This document shows, one piece after another, positions 63,979-64,000 of a stretch of 64,000 nucleotides of DNA (position 1 is the stretch's first letter; each line of letters begins with the position of its first letter). Under the pieces are notes generated by a model, which was not told the DNA's origin, searched no databases, and was given only the letters and a program-made list of their open reading frames with translations. The stretch is from Ahaetulla prasina (taxonomy: Eukaryota; Chordata; Lepidosauria; Squamata; Colubridae). The position numbers were made by a program, and so were the translations under genes. The DNA lies in assembly GCF_028640845.1 (NCBI RefSeq), contig NC_080543.1, positions 6,171,959 through 6,235,958 on the forward strand, in the 5' to 3' direction.

Positions 63979-64000
63979 CAGGGGTGAAATCCAGCAGGTT
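63979..64000. mobile_element. hAT-like element start, cut by window edge
   Basis: CAGGGGTGAAATCCAGCAGG matches the terminus of the 37,395-type element; the rest lies outside. Confidence 0.6.

Overview
The window reads as vertebrate nuclear DNA from a squamate reptile, most likely a colubroid snake. The evidence is a dense set of squamate repeats: Sauria-type SINEs with tRNA-like heads and Bov-B-like tails, reptile CR1 and L2 LINEs, LINE 3' tails running into AATAG microsatellites, and a GATA/GATG (Bkm-like) array. There is no bacterial-style gene packing, operon, CRISPR array or phage gene. Host coding sequence is about 0.95 kb of 64 kb, in short exons with GT-AG splice sites.

Two host genes can be supported, both on the minus strand. 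(1) Exon 1 of GAB2 (docking adaptor protein) lies at 8,617-8,733 inside a CpG-rich promoter region of about 6.5-9.25 kb; bases 1-8,616 would be its first intron. (2) The 3' portion of NARS2 (mitochondrial asparaginyl-tRNA synthetase) runs from 63,617 down to a stop codon at 24,348, with nine exons recognised. Reading-frame phase agrees at every junction except one: between the exons at 35,927-36,064 and 28,055-28,081 an expected exon of about 98 nt was not found. The order NARS2 then GAB2, same strand, NARS2 tail facing the GAB2 promoter, is as I recall it for mammals.

Layout: 1-6.5 kb, GAB2 intron 1 with L1 tails, an L2 3' end, a Sauria SINE and GGAA repeats; 6.5-9.3 kb, CpG-rich promoter with a 26-bp CpG minisatellite; 9.3-11 kb, purine and GATA arrays; 11-24.3 kb, intergenic, with a 67-bp SINE-derived array and two deep nests of transposons; 24.3-63.6 kb, NARS2 exons in introns made almost wholly of transposons, including solo LTRs, hAT elements, a 1.4-kb homopurine array, a tandem duplication and a large inverted duplication; 63.6-64 kb, NARS2 intron.

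No new multi-gene system is visible. The unusual content is structural: recurrent tandem amplification of one segment of a SINE at several loci, an inverted duplication with about 500-bp arms, transposon nests that can be ordered by target-site duplications (TSDs), and a possible missing catalytic-domain exon. Transposon names rest on terminal motifs, TSD length and remembered consensus sequences, not on a database search.
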